Shown here in pieces: positions 60,349 to 64,000 of a stretch of 64,000 nucleotides of DNA. Both the position numbers and the translations under genes were made by a program. The DNA lies in assembly GCA_000688615.1 (NCBI GenBank), contig JHVA01000001.1:4261001-4325000 (forward strand), written 5' to 3'. How positions within the stretch are numbered: the stretch's first letter is position 1; each line of letters opens with the position of its first letter. Under the pieces are notes generated by a model. The model searched no databases. It had not been told where the DNA came from and saw only the letters and a program-made list of their open reading frames with translations. The DNA comes from Acidobacteriaceae bacterium KBS 146 (lineage in GTDB: Bacteria > Acidobacteriota > Terriglobia > Terriglobales > Acidobacteriaceae).

Positions 60349-61854
60349 GTGGGGAGTTGGATCTTACGCAAAGCGGTAGCTTCTGTTGCTTTGGTTGGCA
60401 CGATCGGTTTGTGGGCGGCGAAGGTAGACGCACAGGAGCGTAAGCCTGATTTGGTTTTGAAAGGCACCATTACCGAAGCCAATCGCGAGAGCTATGTGGA
60501 GGTGCCGTTTACCGTGCCAGCGGGAGTCGTGCGGGTGAGCGTCGATTTTCACTACACCGGGCATGAGAAGAAGGCGACGATCGATCTTGGCCTGCTGGAT
60601 AACGAGAGATTCCGAGGCTGGAGCGGTGGCAATAAGAGCGCGTTCACCGTTTCGGCGAACGATGCGACCCCTTCGTACGTGCCGGGACCAGTGAAGGCGG
60701 GCGTATGGAAGCTGTTGCTCGGGGTCCCGAGTATGCCGGCCGGCGTCAACTCGGAATATGTGGCCAAGGTCTACTTTGGGCGCGCGGGGGAAAGGATCGG
60801 GGCTTCCACGTTTGGAGCGGAGGCTGTTCCCGGGCCTGTTCGGAGCGGTCCCGGATGGTTTCGCGGCGACCTGCACATGCACGACGCTCACAGCGATGGA
60901 AGCTGTACGAGTGAAGGAGGAAAGAAGGTTCCTTGCCCACTGTTCAAGACTGTGGAAGCCGCACGCGCTCGCGGACTGGATTTTATAGCGATTACCGATC
61001 ACAATACGGTCTCGCACTTTAATGAGGTGCGTGAGCTAGCCCCTTACTTCGATCGGATGCTGTTCATCCCGGGGCGCGAAATTACAACCTTCCAGGGACA
61101 TGCGAATGTCTTTGGAGCGACGGAATTCATGGATTTTCGGCTGACGAGCAAGTACGTGCCGACGTTTGATGACCTGCTGAATGAGGTGGAGAAGGAGAAT
61201 ACATTGATCTCCATCAACCACCCTGGATCGCCAACCGGGGCCGAGTGCATGGGATGTGGATGGTCGGTGAAGAATACGGACTTCAAGCGGGTGCATGTGA
61301 TCGAAGCGGTCAATGGAGGCTCGCTGGATGGTCCTCAGTCAGGCATCCCTTTCTGGCAAAAGCGCCTCAACGAAGGCTTCAGGGAGACGGCGATTGGTGG
61401 GAGCGATAACCATAATGCCTCCTATGATCCTCAGCACGAGTCGGCAATTGGGAAGCCTACGACTGTCGTGTACGCGGAGAATCTCTCCGAGGAGGCCGTC
61501 CTAAAGGCAATTCGTGCCGGGCATGTGTTTGTCGACGTGCAGGGCTCTCGCGACAGATCCATCGAATTTACCGCTACGGTAGGCGGACAGAAAGCCATGA
61601 TGGGTGACGTTGTAAAGGCTGGCGCCGGAACCAAAGTTCACTTTGTATTGGCGATGACGAATTTGGCGGGAGCGCACATCGAAGAGGTTATGGACGGTGT
61701 TGCGAAGCCGCTCGGCGATGTGGTGAAGGATGCAAGTGAGACACGACAGTTTGACGAGACCTCAGATGGCAAGAGGCACTGGATTGCAGTGAATGTTCGG
61801 GGACAGGATGGTCATCTGCTGATACTCGGCAACCCTGTTTATCTGAACTTCTAA
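60349..61854 (+). CDS. Exported PHP-domain metal-dependent hydrolase, CehA/McbA type
   Basis: 501 residues from a GTG with GGAGG six bases upstream. Signal peptide (AVASVALVGTIGLWAAKVDAQ), a beta-sandwich domain, and a PHP domain: GDLHMHDAHSDGSC, DFIAITDHNTVSHFNEV, PGREITTFQGHANVFG and ISINHPGSP, with ETAIGGSDNHNA near the end. The His/Asp set fits a trinuclear metal phosphoesterase or carbamate-type hydrolase. CehA and McbA hydrolyse carbaryl, but many homologues act on unknown esters, so no substrate is claimed. Confidence 0.83.
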   Translation: MGSWILRKAVASVALVGTIGLWAAKVDAQERKPDLVLKGTITEANRESYVEVPFTVPAGVVRVSVDFHYTGHEKKATIDLGLLDNERFRGWSGGNKSAFTVSANDATPSYVPGPVKAGVWKLLLGVPSMPAGVNSEYVAKVYFGRAGERIGASTFGAEAVPGPVRSGPGWFRGDLHMHDAHSDGSCTSEGGKKVPCPLFKTVEAARARGLDFIAITDHNTVSHFNEVRELAPYFDRMLFIPGREITTFQGHANVFGATEFMDFRLTSKYVPTFDDLLNEVEKENTLISINHPGSPTGAECMGCGWSVKNTDFKRVHVIEAVNGGSLDGPQSGIPFWQKRLNEGFRETAIGGSDNHNASYDPQHESAIGKPTTVVYAENLSEEAVLKAIRAGHVFVDVQGSRDRSIEFTATVGGQKAMMGDVVKAGAGTKVHFVLAMTNLAGAHIEEVMDGVAKPLGDVVKDASETRQFDETSDGKRHWIAVNVRGQDGHLLILGNPVYLNF

Positions 61855-61877
61855 AGAACGGAAGGGCTTCTCCTTCG

Positions 61878-62990
61878 TCAGAAACCTTTGCCGCGAAAGA
61901 GGTAAATGAGCTCGATCACCAGTATCACAACGACGGTGAATTCGAGGAAGAAGGCCCGGCTCTGGTTGAATTGGTCGACCATGAAGCGATAGAGATCCTC
62001 GGCGGTGTTGATTTTCTGTTGAACCAGGTCTTTGTAGTCGGGGACGCCTACCTTTGCGGCGGCTACGCGATAGAGACGTGCAACAAACATATCGCTGAGA
62101 AATTTGATGGCGTTATCGGCATGTTCGGTAAGCTCCATTACTTCGAGCAGAACAGTATGAAGGCGATTAGCTGATCCCGACCGACGGAGACGGGCAAAGA
62201 TGCTAGGGCGCTGCTCGAAGGAGTCGTACACATCGTCAAGAACCCGGGTGAGCAGGTCATCGTAGTGTCGAAACTCGAGGAGTTGCGAGTTGGCGTACTC
62301 GAGCAGCTGAATGGCACCTTCCGCCCCTGCTGGAGTGTCATAGAGAAACGCCGCGTTCCAGCCGATCACCGTCAGATCGGTTGGGTAGTAGGAGATGCAG
62401 GATTGCAGAACCTCGTGACATTCCTGGCTTGAGAGGGAAAGGGTATCGCCGCGAACCACTTGAGCGATGTGCGAGCCATCCCGCTCGACGAGCTCTGCTG
62501 CATTCGGTGAGCCGGTGATGTGCTGCACATGGATGATGAGGTAGTCCTCGGAGAGCCAGTCGGTGTAGGGCTTGACCAACGCGGAGGGGGCAATTGCTAA
62601 ACGCTGTCGAACCACTTGTGCTGCTTGAGCAGCGAAGTCGATCTCCCACGCCCAGCGGCCTGTGAGGGCGATAAGGTCCTCCCAGGAGGAAGAGAAGGAG
62701 AGCTGAAAGACGACGCTGACGACCCCGTAGTCGTAGTACTTGATCTCACCGGCCAGACGCTCACCGCCTTCGAGGATCAGGGGTTCGGTAGGTTCGACGA
62801 TTGGAGGCCGCTTGTAGCGGACGTATCCAGGGGCTGGATGTTTGAGCGGAGGTTGCTGGACCCTGGGAGCGCTGAGAACCTCGCGAAGTTGTTCAAGGCG
62901 AATCTCTTCGCAGACGTCGAACTGCAGAAGCGCATAGATCGCGCCCGAGAGAAGGGTTGTTTCGGTTGCGGATTGGGTAGTATCCGGCAT
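61878..62990 (-). CDS. RMD1/DUF155-family membrane protein
   Basis: 370 residues. The family is suggested by an N-terminal LLSGAIYALLQFDVCEEI, a middle with many acidic helices (EECHEVLQSCISYYPTDLTVIGWNAAFLYDT), and a C-terminal helix pair ending in a single transmembrane segment (FFLEFTVVVILVIELIYLFRG). DUF155 proteins such as yeast RMD1 and Sif2 have this C-tail-anchored layout. The bacterial function is unknown. It is 23 bases after the end of the convergent PHP gene. Confidence 0.6.
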   Translation of the reverse strand: MPDTTQSATETTLLSGAIYALLQFDVCEEIRLEQLREVLSAPRVQQPPLKHPAPGYVRYKRPPIVEPTEPLILEGGERLAGEIKYYDYGVVSVVFQLSFSSSWEDLIALTGRWAWEIDFAAQAAQVVRQRLAIAPSALVKPYTDWLSEDYLIIHVQHITGSPNAAELVERDGSHIAQVVRGDTLSLSSQECHEVLQSCISYYPTDLTVIGWNAAFLYDTPAGAEGAIQLLEYANSQLLEFRHYDDLLTRVLDDVYDSFEQRPSIFARLRRSGSANRLHTVLLEVMELTEHADNAIKFLSDMFVARLYRVAAAKVGVPDYKDLVQQKINTAEDLYRFMVDQFNQSRAFFLEFTVVVILVIELIYLFRGKGF

Positions 62991-63073
62991 CCTTTGAAAG
63001 GATAGTACGAGACGCCTCCCACCGCCTTGTGTTTACCTGAACGCGATTACAGGCATCTGCGAATTACTGAAAA

Positions 63074-63107
63074 AGAAAGGACAACCGGGTTGCCGGTTGT
63101 CCTTTCT
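63074..63107 (-). terminator. Rho-independent terminator of the IPT/TIG gene
   Basis: Perfect 15-bp stem AGAAAGGACAACCGG / CCGGTTGTCCTTTCT with the 4-base loop GTTG. On the minus strand it is 18 bases after the stop codon and followed by TTTTCAG. A strong, well-formed terminator. Confidence 0.85.
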
Positions 63108-63125
63108 GCATCGATTCCTTCTCAC

Positions 63126-64000
63126 TTACTGGATAGTGATGGTGAGATCGTTAGAGTTGCCGGAGCCTGGGTTCCGAGCAGCGACAGTGACGGTCTGTGC
63201 GCTGGCAAGATCCGCTGCCGGAACCGCGATCTGTAGATGAGTATCGTCCACAAAGGTAGTGGTTCGCGGAGATCCATTCCAGAGCACGGCTGCCCCAGGC
63301 AGGAAGCCGGTTCCTGTGACGTTGAGGTAGAGATTGCTGGTGCCCGCCGCTATCGTTGTCTGACCAGTGCCGCTGAGCGTCGGTGCAGAGTTAGCCGTGG
63401 CTTCTGCAGGAAGGACGAACGGACCGCGAATAAGGAAGATCTGCGGCTTGTTGGGACTTGTTGTGCTCGGAATCACATAGGCCAATCCATCCTGCCCAAA
63501 GCGAATTCCCGGCAAGGACGAGATTGAGTTACCCGGTAGCTGTATCTGCTGTTCGAGCGTGAAATGCTGGGTATCGAACCGCTGTAGATAATAGGCGGCT
63601 GTACCAGCGGTGTTGACGGCGCTGATGAAGGCCTTTGACTCCGCCTGATATGGAACTACCCCACCGCCACTAAGGCTTGTGGAAGAGGTTCCAGTACCGA
63701 GAGGCAGAACGGCGATTTGTGATGGTGGAGTCTTGCTGGGGTCGACGATGCCTCCAGAAGATCCGAAGACGAGGCCACGGTCTACCGCCAACTTACCTCC
63801 GAAGCCTCCGAAACCGTTCAATGACGTGCCGTCAATGAGCGTTACTCCGGTTGAGTCAATGCTGTATCGATAGAACTCTGCTCCACTGGTATAGGCGTCG
63901 TAGGCGTAGAAGTGGGTCGCGTCGGCGAAGACTGGATTATCGCCGCCGTACCCTTGAGAAAATTTGCTACGGAAGCCGCCCGTGCTGCCCGAAATGTCGT
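63126..64000 (-). CDS. C-terminal part of an exported IPT/TIG-domain protein (5' end outside window)
   Basis: I translated the minus strand from the right edge; it is open from 64000 to the stop at 63126, so about 291 residues of a longer protein are visible. The first part reads as beta-propeller-like repeats (YAYDAYTSGAEFYRYSID, QIAVLPLGTGTSS, GIRFGQDGLAYVI). The last ~90 residues are an IPT/TIG Ig-like fold (LYLNVTGTGFLPGAAVLWNGSPRTTTFVDDTHLQIAVPAADLASAQTVTVAARNPGSG). No catalytic residues are visible. A cell-surface or secreted binding protein is likely. Confidence 0.75.
   Translation of the reverse strand, partial: DISGSTGGFRSKFSQGYGGDNPVFADATHFYAYDAYTSGAEFYRYSIDSTGVTLIDGTSLNGFGGFGGKLAVDRGLVFGSSGGIVDPSKTPPSQIAVLPLGTGTSSTSLSGGGVVPYQAESKAFISAVNTAGTAAYYLQRFDTQHFTLEQQIQLPGNSISSLPGIRFGQDGLAYVIPSTTSPNKPQIFLIRGPFVLPAEATANSAPTLSGTGQTTIAAGTSNLYLNVTGTGFLPGAAVLWNGSPRTTTFVDDTHLQIAVPAADLASAQTVTVAARNPGSGNSNDLTITIQ

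Noticed and set aside
1..64000. Mobile elements, integrase, transposase, prophage or CRISPR-Cas genes
   Set aside because: No product with such motifs and no long terminal inverted repeats were found; the tRNA at 23271 has no repeated 3' end nearby that would mark an attachment site.

Overview
The window looks like chromosomal DNA of an Acidobacteriota member, most likely class Terriglobia (the Granulicella / Terriglobus / Edaphobacter kind). This is inferred from gene content: a 1136-residue Oar-like TonB-dependent receptor with an N-terminal carboxypeptidase-regulatory-like domain, a CRTAC1/ASPIC-UnbV protein, a Reg_prop/Y_Y_Y histidine kinase, a DUF2264 protein, a PQQ dehydrogenase and many exported glycosidase-like proteins. 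I saw no rRNA, CRISPR array, prophage or insertion sequence. There is one tRNA (Met, CAU). The only dispersed repeat I found is a ~95-bp REP-like pair. Genes are densely packed, with many ATGA/TTGA/GTGA overlaps and several tail-to-tail pairs only 0-5 bases apart.

Layout. 1-1.8 kb: divergent arsenic module (arsR / arsM-arsC). 2-4.5 kb: Tat-exported TIM-barrel-like protein, then an AraC regulator with a VOC protein. 4.7-8.5 kb: recA; an ECF sigma / anti-sigma / Spy-like operon; coaD. 8.5-17.6 kb: carbohydrate section (PQQ dehydrogenase with inserted cytochrome c domain, DUF2264 protein, Oar-like TonB receptor, GH2 glycosidase). 17.8-23.3 kb: aspartate aminotransferase and sugar-nucleotide genes (manC, phosphohexomutase, HAD phosphatase, kdsB), then tRNA-Met. 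23.4-30.6 kb: S41-like protein lacking its catalytic residues, class A PBP, then ribF, a PhnP-like MBL hydrolase, a DUF1844 protein and a YgfZ-like protein on the minus strand. 30.7-36.5 kb: HExxH metalloprotease-like protein, mtnP, PfkB kinase, membrane glycosyltransferase, MgtC. 36.5-39.7 kb: DapF-like protein, LD-carboxypeptidase and Mpl, which read as a murein-peptide recycling operon. 40-46.6 kb: PlsC, SMR transporter, DoxX, a large lipoprotein, SPOR protein and slipin. 46.9-51.5 kb: GH63-like glucosidase and a HemD-GAF-ANTAR fusion. 51.5-60.1 kb: a long minus-strand block of CRTAC1 protein, five-haem TPR cytochrome, small cytochrome c, histidine kinase, response regulator and an unknown exported protein. 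60.3-64 kb: CehA/McbA-like PHP protein, RMD1/DUF155-like membrane protein, and the end of an IPT/TIG-type exported protein running off the right edge.

The most unusual points are: (1) a uroporphyrinogen-III-synthase domain fused to GAF and an ANTAR RNA-binding domain; (2) a DapF homologue with serine at both catalytic cysteine positions, inside a murein-recycling operon; (3) an S41 peptidase homologue with Gly and Glu at the nucleophile and general-base positions but family-exact spacing; (4) an AAAGTCTTGAT direct-repeat array on a 21-bp period ahead of plsC. All names come from reading motifs by eye; no database search was run.
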